This document shows positions 12,001 to 21,790 of a DNA stretch of 64,000 nucleotides, piece after piece; position 1 is the stretch's first letter, and each line of letters begins with the position of its first letter. The stretch lies in assembly GCA_000467715.1 (NCBI GenBank), contig AJFK01000546.1, forward strand, positions 1 through 64,000. Reading direction: 5' to 3'. The position numbers and the translations under genes are program-made. This DNA is from Hysterium pulicare CBS 123377. Its lineage: Eukaryota; Ascomycota; Dothideomycetes; Hysteriales; Hysteriaceae. A model generated the notes under the pieces. It was not told the origin of the DNA. It made no database searches and worked only from the letters and a program-made list of their open reading frames with translations.

Positions 12001-13258
12001 CCCTTTAATGATGGCTGCCCGTGAAGGACGAGCAGAGATCGCTAAGGAACTGATTGGTCGTAATGCAGATGTCTCAGCCCGAGACAAATTCAACCGTTCC
12101 CCATTATTCTACGCCAGCAGTACGTCTACGACTTCCATCGTTCGCTACCTTTGCCAAGCAAAAGCTTTAAGGGATGATGGCAGCCTTCACGAAGCCGCAC
12201 GGAGCCTTCAAATCGACATTGCAACTACTTTAGTAAAACATGGGCACAATCCAAATTTTCCATCCCGATTACATGGTGGGCGTAACGCCCTTGGAGAGCT
12301 ATGCCTGGGAGTCAACATCATCGATTCGACCCAGAAAACTGAACTCCGGCAATTGCTGCGAATCCTCCTGGATGGCAAAGCCAACCCTAAGTTTCAGGCC
12401 CGCAACGAGAAATCAGTAGTTATCCTAGCCCTTGATAACCCATACAACCCTCTAGAAGTCTTAGAAGCATTATTAGAAACAGAAGTATGGGAGGGACTAA
12501 ACGACGAGAAGCATATGTTCCGTGACGAAAACGGCTACTGGTATTCACCTATCAAGTACGCTGAGCTAGTACCAAATACACGTCGAGAAAATCAGAAGAA
12601 AGGGCTCCTTGAGCTTCTGAAAGATAAGGGGTGCATACCAAAATACTACTCTGAGCAACCGGAGCAACCCGAGGGAGCGATCGGCCTACCCTCCGCCATA
12701 GCCCGTCTTGCAGAGCGCCACAACGAGCACCAACTACAACTTCGGCTCACGAGTGAAGTTAAAGAACATGAGCGCAGACTAGCCGAAGCAGCGCATTTGG
12801 ACACCTTACGGCGGAAGCAAGAGCAAGAAGACGCTGAGCACAATGCCATGGCCGCAGCCCACGCCACACGCATGCAACTCGATCAAGCGAAGCACGAATT
12901 CGACATTCAACGCGTCCAGCAAGCCGAAGCCATGAAACGAGAAGAAAAAGATAAATGGCACTTACTGCAACTCAAACACGAGCAAGAAGCCGGAAACCAG
13001 AGACAGCAGATCGAAGATCGGAGAGCGGCTACGGCGTTGCAGAGTGAGGCGAGAATGATCCAGCAACGGAATGCGGAGTTGGATCATAGGCGGCGCATGG
13101 AGAAAGGATCGCTGATGGATAAAGAAGAGGTGTTTGAAAGGAATGTAGCCAGGCAACGACAATTGACGGACAGGATGGATGAGAGTGCAAAATTGCATGC
13201 GAACTTGAGGCAGCAGAAACCGCCGCAACAGGCGCTGGAGTGGGGGAATGTTGACTGA
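9058..13258 (+). CDS. Ankyrin super-repeat protein with C-terminal coiled coil
   Basis: Two exons, 9058-11899 and 11964-13258, joined by a 64-bp intron (GTAAGT, branch GCTGAC, acceptor ATATAG; phase 1); 1378 residues. After a basic N-terminus (RNPDYRDPDKQLKRIFR, about 55-70) come degenerate ankyrin repeats (LLRHGADINKYPSAL, LLQHGVS, LLVENGASVDYSEGEA) to about residue 1130. A larger unit recurs: the D/E-G-x-A-x-x-L-A-type helix starts near 263, 358, 450, 548, 708 and 809. The last about 200 residues are a charged coiled coil rich in E, Q and R (EHERRLAEAAHLDTLRRK). In the fungal family I associate with this C-terminus, proteins are longer and begin with a fungal STAND N-terminal region; that part is absent here. 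So it may be a naturally short member or one with a lost 5' portion. The role is probably protein binding, otherwise unknown. Confidence 0.82.
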
Positions 13259-13844
13259 GGGATTGAGATCCTGCGTATATGTCGGCTCGTGGAGTTTTGG
13301 GATGGGATATGGGCATGGGTACTTCGGTAGTACCAGGAGTGAAAATTGCCAAAGTTTATTTTTGTCGAAGGATTTACCGCGATGTGTTTCACGAATAGTT
13401 GTTCTGCTTCATGCTTTGACAAGGAAGGATTTGTTCTAGAAGGCTGAAGGATTCAGGATAGGCGCCCTCCAATTTCGGTGGCGTGGGAGCATACATGCGA
13501 TCGTAGTTGAGCTTTAATGAATATCTCGCTCGACCAGAACAACAGGATTACATAGGAGTTCACGGTCGGTCTTAATGAGAGTCAAGTGTGGGTAAATAGT
13601 CTCCATCCACTCTCATCGCTGACTGGAGCAGCTCGATAAAGTGACAGGGTAAGAAGACAGTTTGTTATAAGGAATATTACATGATTTCCAAGACAGAAGT
13701 TCTGCTATCTTTCACTGTAGCCAAATAACACCACTCCTCAGATCTCTCATCGTAACGACCTCCAACTTTTCCAACAACGGATACCACACGTCTCAAAACC
13801 TCTACAACCAACGCAATCTCAACAGCACCTCCACGCCATCACCC
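13259..13844. other. Intergenic, convergent 3' flanks
   Basis: Between the ankyrin gene and the leftward small secreted-protein gene. Nothing beyond 3' flank sequence is recognised. Confidence 0.45.
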
Positions 13845-14321
13845 CTACCTAGTAACGCAAAGGTAACTCAATACCTGATCGTTCCACCCATTCTTAGTCA
13901 AATCATCATTCCCGGGATATGACAACGTCATCGGGGGGTTTGAAGGATCGAGATCGGCACAGAGAGAATTTCTAATTCCATCAGCCTTCACATCCCAGGG
14001 TCCCTCGGCACCTTCAGTCGGTTGAAGGGGGGTGATGTCTTACCGGTAGAAAACGCACGTCAGTCCTTGATCCGGCCCTATGCTTGAGGCCGTAGAGTCC
14101 AGGCTGTAGCAATGATCGCCACCCCATGGTCCAGTTGGGTGGATGCAGCTGCCGCCCCAGCGGACGTCGGAGCAGATGACGACCTGTAGAGCTGTAAGAA
14201 GAAGATAATTTGGAAGATTTCAGGTTCAGCTTACACCTCCATCTCGTTTATTGAGTGGTGTGCTTGACACGCCGACGAAGGAGAGCGAGATAAGGGATAA
14301 GACGAGTTTGAGAAGGGCCAT
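13845..14321 (-). CDS. Small six-cysteine secreted protein
   Basis: Hand-built three-exon gene, exons 14321-14235, 14183-14044 and 13971-13845, 117 residues. Exon 1 encodes a signal peptide (MALLKLVLSLISLSFVGVSS) and ends in a KR pair. The mature part has six cysteines, in ICSD, GGSCIH, DHCYSL, LTCVFY, NSLCAD and SYLCVT, with the blocks SSIGPDQGL, YPGNDDL and WNDQVLSYLC. These blocks recur in fungal small secreted proteins of beta/gamma-crystallin-like appearance. Intron 1 is 51 bp (GTAAGC..TACAG). Intron 2 is 72 bp (GTAAGA, branch GCTGAT, TTAG), a multiple of three, and contains an in-frame TAA, so failure to splice would give a truncated protein. A TATA-like box lies 127 bp upstream. It is a possible effector or cell-surface protein. 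Function not known; the splice model needs cDNA. Confidence 0.62.
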
Positions 14322-14941
14322 TGTAGGTATCCAAGAGTTTCAACAAGAACAGCGAAATGCTCGATCCCACGATTGAAGTAGACTGCGATATATGATGATC
14401 GAGATTGGGAAGACTGGACTGTTTGGAATGCGTCTCGAACCTCCCATACTTATACCTATCCTCTCCTTCCGCAAACAGTACTGAATTCAACGTGCAGTTC
14501 TATCTAGGTAACCCCAACCACCAGAATTATGGAATCTGCAAAACAGTCTGCAAAATACCTCATTGCATCCGGGGCTATTCATGTCAGTCGTCCACGTTGT
14601 GTCTTGTGTTCTCGTAACACAGACAGCTGTCATTTGTTAAGGCTCATGTGGTCTTGGGGTCACGACATTAATTGTTTGCTTAAAGCTAGCGAGGCGTACG
14701 AAGCACCTTGCAACCAGGTGACTTATTCGCCGACCACAAAAGAACCTTGTGAATGACGACATGAATAAAAATATTGAGTCGATGCAGTGGTATCTCCGCT
14801 TAAGAAATCACTGCTGAACGCCGTAAGCCAAAGAGAAGCCTACAAACTCTGAGATGGTCCTGACAGTCGAGCAAACACAATTGAATTTGGAACGTCATTC
14901 AATTCAAACTATTGATTTTTCGAGCAACGCAGATTCAGATC
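14322..14941. other. Intergenic, 620 bp
   Basis: Holds the promoter of the small secreted-protein gene (TATA-like box at 14448-14456) and the 3' flank of the TMEM115-like gene. No coding sequence supported. Confidence 0.5.
14448..14456 (-). promoter_or_regulatory. TATA-like box of the small secreted-protein gene
   Basis: Reads GGTATAAGT on the minus strand, 127 bp upstream of the ATG at 14321. Position and sequence fit a TATA element; inferred only. Confidence 0.4.
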
Positions 14942-16110
14942 TTATGACTCCGCCTTCTCATCGCCATGAGGCTCGTCGTTTCCATCGGGTTCGTAGTTCG
15001 TTTCGCCAAGCATGCTTGAGGCAGCGGGCGCGGTCGGTGCCGCCGTCGGTCCTCTTGATGATGCAGCGTGTAGTCTCTGGTCTAACGCTTTGAGTGCCAA
15101 TGCTCGTCTTCTCTCTGCTTCTGCGCGTGTGGACCCTCCTCCCCCGCGTCTCCCTCCTCCATTAGGGTTCATAAGACTCGGTAGGCCACCCTCAGCCCGG
15201 GCACTCGCTTGCTCGTTTCCTGCATCAATGTCCTCGGCTGAGAAGGGCAAACAGACCTTCAATGCTATAAGAGTATTGTAGACCTGGTCGCCGATCTTGG
15301 CAATAGGTGTGTGTATTGGTTCGGGGAAGAAGTATGCAAAGGCGAAGGTGTCTGAAGCGTCACCATAGATGACGGAGCCATCACCGGTAGCAGCCGACGA
15401 GAGCGATGGGCTAGCTCGGTAAAAGCGGAGGTATATCCAGGCTGTGAAAAAACCGAACCAGGATAGGATCATAGCTGTTTCTGTTCCGAGGACCACGCCC
15501 GAAATAGTGTTTGCGAGGAGGAATATTGCAGGGAAGTGCTTGACTCGCATTCGAATTAGGCCTTTAGCGATGGCTACTGTATGTTCGGGGACGAGTTGTT
15601 TGAAGGAGACGAGGAAACCTGCTTGGATGGCTATCCCTCCGGAGATGGTTGTATTGCTGGAATTCAATTAGCCCCGAGCACAAGTTTTGGGAGATGGATG
15701 ATTACGAACAGTGCAGACTCGCTCTTGGAAAGAACAAATGCAAGCGCATAAAAAAGAAAGCATAGCAAATTAGGTATCATGGAAACGAAGAGTATAAACT
15801 TCGTGAATTCCTTTGAACTCCATGCTCGCTCTAGATATCTTCCCCCGTAAAAGATGGTAAGGCCGGTTATCACCAGCCCGAATACATTCTGCTCCACCAA
15901 CGTCGCCAATACGAAGACCCAAGGATATATTATCGAGTTACCGGGGACTATGCAGAGATATGGGACACCGCCGCCGACGCTCGTTACAGGCTTTTGGATT
16001 CGCGATACCCAGTTGTCTTGGGGCTTTAATACACCATTGAGAACCGTGAATACAATGAGTGATGCCAGTAAACTCCGAGTTAGAGGAGGAAGGTTGATTC
16101 GAGGCGCCAT
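14942..16110 (-). CDS. TMEM115/DUF1751 rhomboid-like membrane protein
   Basis: Polytopic membrane protein of the TMEM115 family, a rhomboid-fold Golgi/ER protein without protease residues. Exons 16110-15710 and 15656-14942 are joined by a 53-bp intron with a GTTCGT donor, CTAAT branch and CCAG acceptor, giving 371 residues. The N-terminal half has several hydrophobic helices (LTRSLLASLIVFTVLNG; YPWVFVLATLVEQNVFGL). After the splice comes the family block TISGGIAIQAGFLVSFKQLV, then PEHTV. The C-terminal about 130 residues are soluble, Ala/Arg/Gly-rich and end acidic, as expected for a cytosolic tail. The start MAPRINLPP places the first helix close to the N-terminus; more upstream ATGs would add an unlike leader. 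No GxSG or His pair of active rhomboid proteases was seen. Confidence 0.88.
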
Positions 16111-16582
16111 GGGATGCTGAAGGAGGCGGTGTTCGGGCGGAGATGGCGTGATAAAGGGAGCGTGTGAAAGGACAGCTTTCGAGATGGCTACTACTGGTGA
16201 TTGCGGGTACTGCTCTCTTGAACCAGGCTGATTTGACGGATGTGGGGTTATCGAACAGTGAATGTGAAGTCGCAAGGATGAGACAGGCTGACGGTGTTGT
16301 TTGAGAAGTTTTGGTGAATGGCCTGGTGGTTATTGGATGCCTGCCGATCCTGCTGCTATTCACGCCAAAAAGCTTGCCGAGCGACTAAGCTTGGAACAGT
16401 CGCATCGAGTAGCCCTGCATCTTCAACTCCTCAATCCTCCGCCGCAACCCACATTCTAGTCCACCATCTCATAATTCGTCTCCTTCTCTGCCACTTACCC
16501 CGTCACGTTCTGGCCACTTTCGCGACGCGCTTATCCTTAGTGTATGCCACCTTTCACGCCTTGAGGGTGAGGAACATGCGCA
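16111..16582. other. Divergent promoter, 472 bp
   Basis: Shared upstream region of the leftward TMEM115-like gene and the rightward LisH-WD40 gene. No further feature is recognised. Confidence 0.5.
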
Positions 16583-18509
16583 ATGACCGTTGAGGCGCTT
16601 TCCTCCAACGTCGTGAACTACCTGGTGTGGAGGTATCTCCAAGAGGCTGGTAAGCGCTGCTCGGGTCGCTTCTTCCTCGACGCTCATATTAATCGTACGT
16701 AGGATATGGTAATGCAGCTCTCCAGCTGTCGCGAAGCTGGATTAAAGACCCCGAGTCTCTTCCTTTCGCAAGCGACGTCGAGTCACACACCCTCATACAT
16801 ATCCTTCAGGATGGCCTCTGGTTCGACAAGCTACAAGCCGAAGTCACTGAGGCATGTTGCTGTTCGAGTACTGACGTGAATCGCACTTCTGACGTTTCAC
16901 AGGGCCATAGTCGGAGATACATTTTTGGACGCGATCATGGGATACCTTATTCCAGGCGTAATGGCGCTACTCTGACATTAGATCCCAGTGTTCCAGCTCA
17001 TCCAGCACAAGAAGAAGTAAATGGGACCGCGCATGAGATAGCTCCGCGAAAAGGCCCTGGAAAGAGGAAGAGGAAGGTCAATGGTATCGTAGATCAACCA
17101 ATAGATCAGCAACCAAACGGCGATGCTATGGATGTAGATCAAAACGGGGCTCCGCAAACGGCTCATAGTATCCGCACCGAATCCGAGGCCGTTGTCTCCG
17201 AAGCCGAATCACCAATTGTCGCTGAGATACCAATATCGACTCTGAGCATCGGGCAAAGCACAGAGATCCAGACAGAAAAAATAATAGATCTCTCACCCGA
17301 AACAGCCTTTATCAACATCAAAGAGCCGGATAAGATTGTTACGCACACGCTTTGGGGCTTACCGGGAAATCCACTGCTTTTCACGGCGGGAAAATCGCTT
17401 TCACGGCTTTATCACATTCCAAACGACAATCCTGCATCCACCGAGCCTCAAAATTTCGATCTGCCTCTTCCTATAAATAACTTCACGGTAACCGCACTAT
17501 GCTGGAACTCTCTTGACGAAGCAACATTGGCTGTGCGGGATGAGCATATCAATGAAGAAGGCGAGACGATGACAACAGATAAGTTGATCAAAGTCTTTGA
17601 TGGTGGTCAAGAAATGCGTGTCATATCATCAGTAGTTGGTATGGTTAGCACACTCAGATGGAACGAAGCATCCCGAACATTGCTGAGCATCTCAACGACG
17701 GATATTGCTGGAAGCATTAAGATCTGGAAGGACGACGACATGACGCCTGCTTTCACAGCTTTCACGGATCACGCCATACTCGATGCCGTATGGATGACCG
17801 ATTCGTCTTTCGTAGTATGTGGCGTGGATTTTTTCCAGGTTTATGAGATTGATGGAGAATTGAGATGCCCGCGGACCTTGAGTTTGGAAGGAAATCTACG
17901 TATTGAAGGAACTTGGGAGAACATCAAATACGATGCTGCTTCGGGAATCATTACGTGTGCCGCCTTTGAAGAACAATTACTGGGAATCATCCATCCGAGC
18001 AATCCGAACACGCTTCAAACGCATCAATATCCCGACGCATATTTCTACGATCTCGCATTCCAACCCCAGCCAAAATCACCGTCGGATTCTTCAACATCGC
18101 CTCACCTACTAGCAACGTGCTCTGGTACCGGTCTTATAAGGCTATGGGATGCCAGCAGACCGTTTGAACGCGTACGGGGACTCCGCATGGACAACGACAG
18201 CCCGGCACACCGGGTCGCATTCTCGCCAGATGGAGATCTACTTGCTGCTGCTGGGCCGGATACCGTCACAGTGTGGAGCGTAGAGGACAGCGGGTATTCC
18301 ATGGCACTCAGGGCAGTATGGAAAGGCAAGGATTTGGCAGGCGAATGGGACGCAACGGTAGAGGGTGAATTCAGTCTTAGCTGGAATCCTGACGGCAAGA
18401 GGCTTGCTTTCGGGCTTGGGAATCAGGCAAGACAACCATCTCACAACCCAAACTAGAAAATAACTCTGCTGACATATGCCAGATTGCGATCATCAACGTT
18501 CCACGGTAG
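16583..18509 (+). CDS. sif2: LisH-WD40 protein, TBL1/Sif2 type
   Basis: Homologue of TBL1/Sif2, a subunit of the Set3/SMRT-type histone deacetylase corepressor. Exons 16583-16649, 16703-16851, 16903-18426 and 18483-18509 give 588 residues. The LisH dimerisation motif is split by intron 1 and reads NYLVWRYLQEAGYGNAALQL after splicing (residues about 11-30). A basic/acidic linker contains the nuclear-type signal GKRKRKVNG. WD repeats run from about residue 150 to the end (DKLIKVFDGG, LRWNEASRTLLSI, IRLWDASRPF, TVTVWSVED). The last exon supplies only IAIINVPR, which completes the final blade. Introns 2 and 3 have GC donors (GAG/GCATGT and CAG/GCAAGA) with good branch sites and CAG acceptors. Intron 2 is 51 bp without a stop, so its retention would add 17 residues. 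The family is confident; exact complex membership is inference. Confidence 0.86.
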
Positions 18510-19047
18510 AATCTGGACGTATTTCCGCCGGTCGAGCGAATTCGACAATTGCGCGAAGCAATCTTTGAATCGTTGGCAATGTTCTGGATGTAGACGACGA
18601 TTTGGCTGCTTTATCGATGCATCATCATGAGATGTGGCTGCGATTCACTAGCGTTGGTCAAGCTGCGACGGCTCAGTTCCGCGATGCGGGCACGTGACCG
18701 CCATCTCCGTGGGAAGCGGGGTCTGGGGTGCAGTGTGGAGACGTAATAATTGTGAAGCTGATCGCTGATAGGACCACCGACAAGACTCAACACCACTCCC
18801 GCACCGCAGCGCCGTTGTGGCAGCCCGCGATGGCAAAAGCCCATGTTAGACTCCCTTCGGCAATTGCTATGTCGCCTTTGCCGGCGACCTGGTCATCGGG
18901 TAACGCCATCGATTTGCGGGACCTGTTGTACGGTAATTACGAAGAGTACATAGCTACCCATATCAATCAATCTCAATTCTACAAATACCTAGGTAGTTCT
19001 ACTTGCTCTCATTTTTTACTTTCTCATATCACTTTCGCAATTTCGCC
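18510..19047. other. Intergenic, 538 bp
   Basis: 3' flank of the WD40 gene and upstream region of the monooxygenase gene. No coding sequence supported. Confidence 0.5.
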
Positions 19048-21250
19048 ATGTCCGCTGTACCAAATCTCCCAGACCAAGCCTTTCCAACAGGCGACGCGTC
19101 TTCGAACGAAGGTCCAAAACACAGCGGAGCCCCAGCCCTCAATGACCAGACCCACAGCTCTCCAACTTCGCCTTTCAAGCTTCATGACACCCCAATTGAG
19201 AATTTCCGTCCGATCAAAGTCATCGTGATCGGCGCTGGATACTCAGGAATCTATTGTGGCATTCGGATACCGGAGAAAATCAGAAATGCCGAGCTAGTAA
19301 TTTACGAGAAGAATGATGGCATTGGAGGAACATGGTGGGAGAACAGGTGTGTGACATAAACGCCCAAGTCGGGTACTATGTATGTTACTTGCTGACATAA
19401 AGTTTGCTGCAAGGTATCCAGGGTGCGCATGCGATGTACCGTGTAAGATCATCATCATTTCACTGCCCGTTTATCTTCAAAATGTCCCATTGCGTTGTCG
19501 TCTACTTACTAACACGTTGGCCAGCACACTCTTATCAGTTCTCCTTTGAACCGAATCGCGATTGGACGTCCCTATACGCACCTGCGCGCGAGATTCAAGC
19601 TTACCTAGAACGAGTCGCAAAGAAATACTCCACGGATCGCTTTATCAAGCTTTCACATGAAGTTCAGGAGTGTCGATATGACGACCGTGAAGGGAAATGG
19701 CACGTAACGATCAAGAACCTTATCACTGGCGAGACGATCACAGATTCTTCAGATGTCTTGATCAGCGCAAGAGGAAATCTAAACAATCCAGCATGGCCAC
19801 AGATCGAGGGCTTGAAAACATTCAAAGGAGAGCTCATGCATTCCGCAAAATGGAATGAGAGCTACGATTTCAGCAACAAACGCATCGGAGTCATTGGTTC
19901 TGGTTCTTCGGCCATTCAAATTATTCCCAATCTACAACGTGTTACGGGCACGCAAATTACAACTTTTATCCGCAGCCAAACTTGGATCTCACCTTCATTC
20001 GGCCAAGAAATCTGGGATAAGCATAACTTCCAAGGCCGCGAAATCCCCCCTGAAATCCGTGACCGCTTCCGCAATGACCCGGAATATTACCATGCCTTCA
20101 GATTAGCCGTCGAAGAAGACGGTGCGTATTGAGGTTCTTTTTCCTAATCTGATTATTATAGAGAGCTAATTTTCACTCAGGTAATGCGATCCATGGTGTG
20201 ACGATCAAAGGCACACCAATCCAAAAGGGCGCCAAAGCAGCATTCGAAGAACACATGAAAGCCCGCTTAGCCAGCCGTCCCGACATCTACGACTCTCTCC
20301 TCCCAACCTTTTCCCCAGGATGCAGACGGCTAACACCCGGCCCCGGCTTCCTCGAAGCCCTAACGAAAGAAAACGTAAACTTCGTCACAAACCCCATCAC
20401 CCAGATCACCGAGACGGCAGTAGTCACAGCAGATGGCAAGGCGCATGAAATAGATGCTCTAGTCTGCGCCACGGGCTTCCAAACCTCGACAGCACCTCCT
20501 TTCCCCATAATCGGCACAAAGGGCCTCTCGATCAAAGACCGCTGGGAAGAAAGACCAACAAACTACCTCTCGCTCGCCGTCGACGCCTTCCCCAATTCAT
20601 TTATGATGCTCGGACCCAATGCAGCCATCGGATCCGGCTCTCTAACTACCATGATTGAGTCCGTGGGCTCGTACATTGTGAAATGTATCCGCAAGCTCCA
20701 GAAAGAGAATATCAAGAGCATGGTGGTGAAGAGGGAGAGGGTGGAGGATTTCACCGAGTACGTGGATAGGTATTTTGAGGGAACAGTGTTTGCGGAGGAG
20801 TGCAGGAGTTGGTATAGGAACGGGGCTGGGAAAGGGAAAGGTGGTGGTGATGGAGAAGTTGTTGGGCTTTGGCCTGGGAGTTCGTTGCATTGTATGGAAG
20901 CATTGAGGAGTCCGAGGTGGGAGGATTATGACTATGTTTATGTGGGCGAGGAGGAGGGCGAGGAGGAGGGCGAGGAGGAAGAGACAGGTCCTGGGACTAG
21001 TGAGACGGTGTCCTCGGGAGATGCAAATGGCCTCAAGAGAACGCGAGTGGATTCAGCTTTGGCAGTACACGATGGTGGGAAGAAGAGGAAGAGGGTTAAC
21101 AGAATGGCTTGGCTGGGTAATGGATGGAGTGTTAAGCAGTTTGAAGAGAAGGATCTCGCTTGGTATCTTTATCCCGAATTCTTGGATCAGCCTGTTGCAC
21201 CTCGACCGGAAGAGAAGGAAACGTACAAAATACGGCCGTTTTCGCATTGA
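19048..21250 (+). CDS. Baeyer-Villiger-type flavin monooxygenase
   Basis: FAD- and NADPH-dependent class B monooxygenase that would insert oxygen next to a ketone. Exons 19048-19346, 19414-19442, 19525-20121 and 20181-21250 (664 residues). The 29-bp exon 2 is set by phase and restores the family block YPGCACDVPSHSYQFSF. Residues about 62-67 are the FAD Rossmann motif GAGYSG; about 232 is the NADPH motif GSGSSA. The BVMO fingerprint reads FKGELMHSAKWN, FxGxxxHxxxW with Asn where Pro or Asp is usual. Near the C-terminus a Glu-rich stretch coded by a 12-bp tandem repeat and a basic KKRKR patch form an insertion not typical of the family. No polyketide synthase, P450 or transporter lies beside it, so a secondary-metabolite cluster is not supported. 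The substrate is unknown. Confidence 0.88.
20945..20980 (+). repeat. 12-bp tandem repeat inside the monooxygenase gene
   Basis: Three copies of GGCGAGGAGGAG (the last ends GAA), encoding repeated GEEE. Length 12 keeps the frame, so copy number can vary without disrupting the protein. Confidence 0.85.
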
Positions 21251-21790
21251 GTGAGTGCTGTATCAAGGTTCCGGTTCGGGTTTGGCAAACATGTAAGCTG
21301 GTATAGGAGTAGATTAGATGTATATGCAGATGAATGGGATTTAGTGTCCTTTCTCCTTTTGTCTGACACTTGCCTGATGTTCTTGAATTGTGAATGGATT
21401 GCCATTTCTAAACTTGCTAGCCGTAAAAGCGGCGTGGATTACTCAATAGTTTTCCGGCAATGTCTGAGCCGATTCTCATCATCCCGTTACGCTCATCTCC
21501 CAACACCAAATACCGTCGATGTCAAAATGCTGGTTGATCACGTCACTGTAGTTCGCAGTTATTAGATGTGAACCGAGTCAGACGATGTTTATTTTGACGT
21601 GGATAGATCTCACATCTATGTCGACAGGCGAGATCCGTCTGATTTCAGATACTTTTTAGTACATACCGAGCTATTTGAAGCCCACCTTTACGAGAAACCA
21701 CCGAAGAACGAAAAAAGCGTATTCAGATAACAAATATCGTTAAATAACTGCGCTCATATCTCCTTTTTCAGCACCTCTTCTCCTGAACTC
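21251..21790. other. Intergenic, convergent 3' flanks
   Basis: Between the monooxygenase gene and the first gene of the unknown array. No feature recognised. Confidence 0.45.

Noticed and set aside
18600-21300. Secondary-metabolite cluster around the monooxygenase
   Set aside because: Flanking genes are a corepressor WD40 protein and an unknown array; no synthase, P450, transporter or Zn2Cys6 factor is present.
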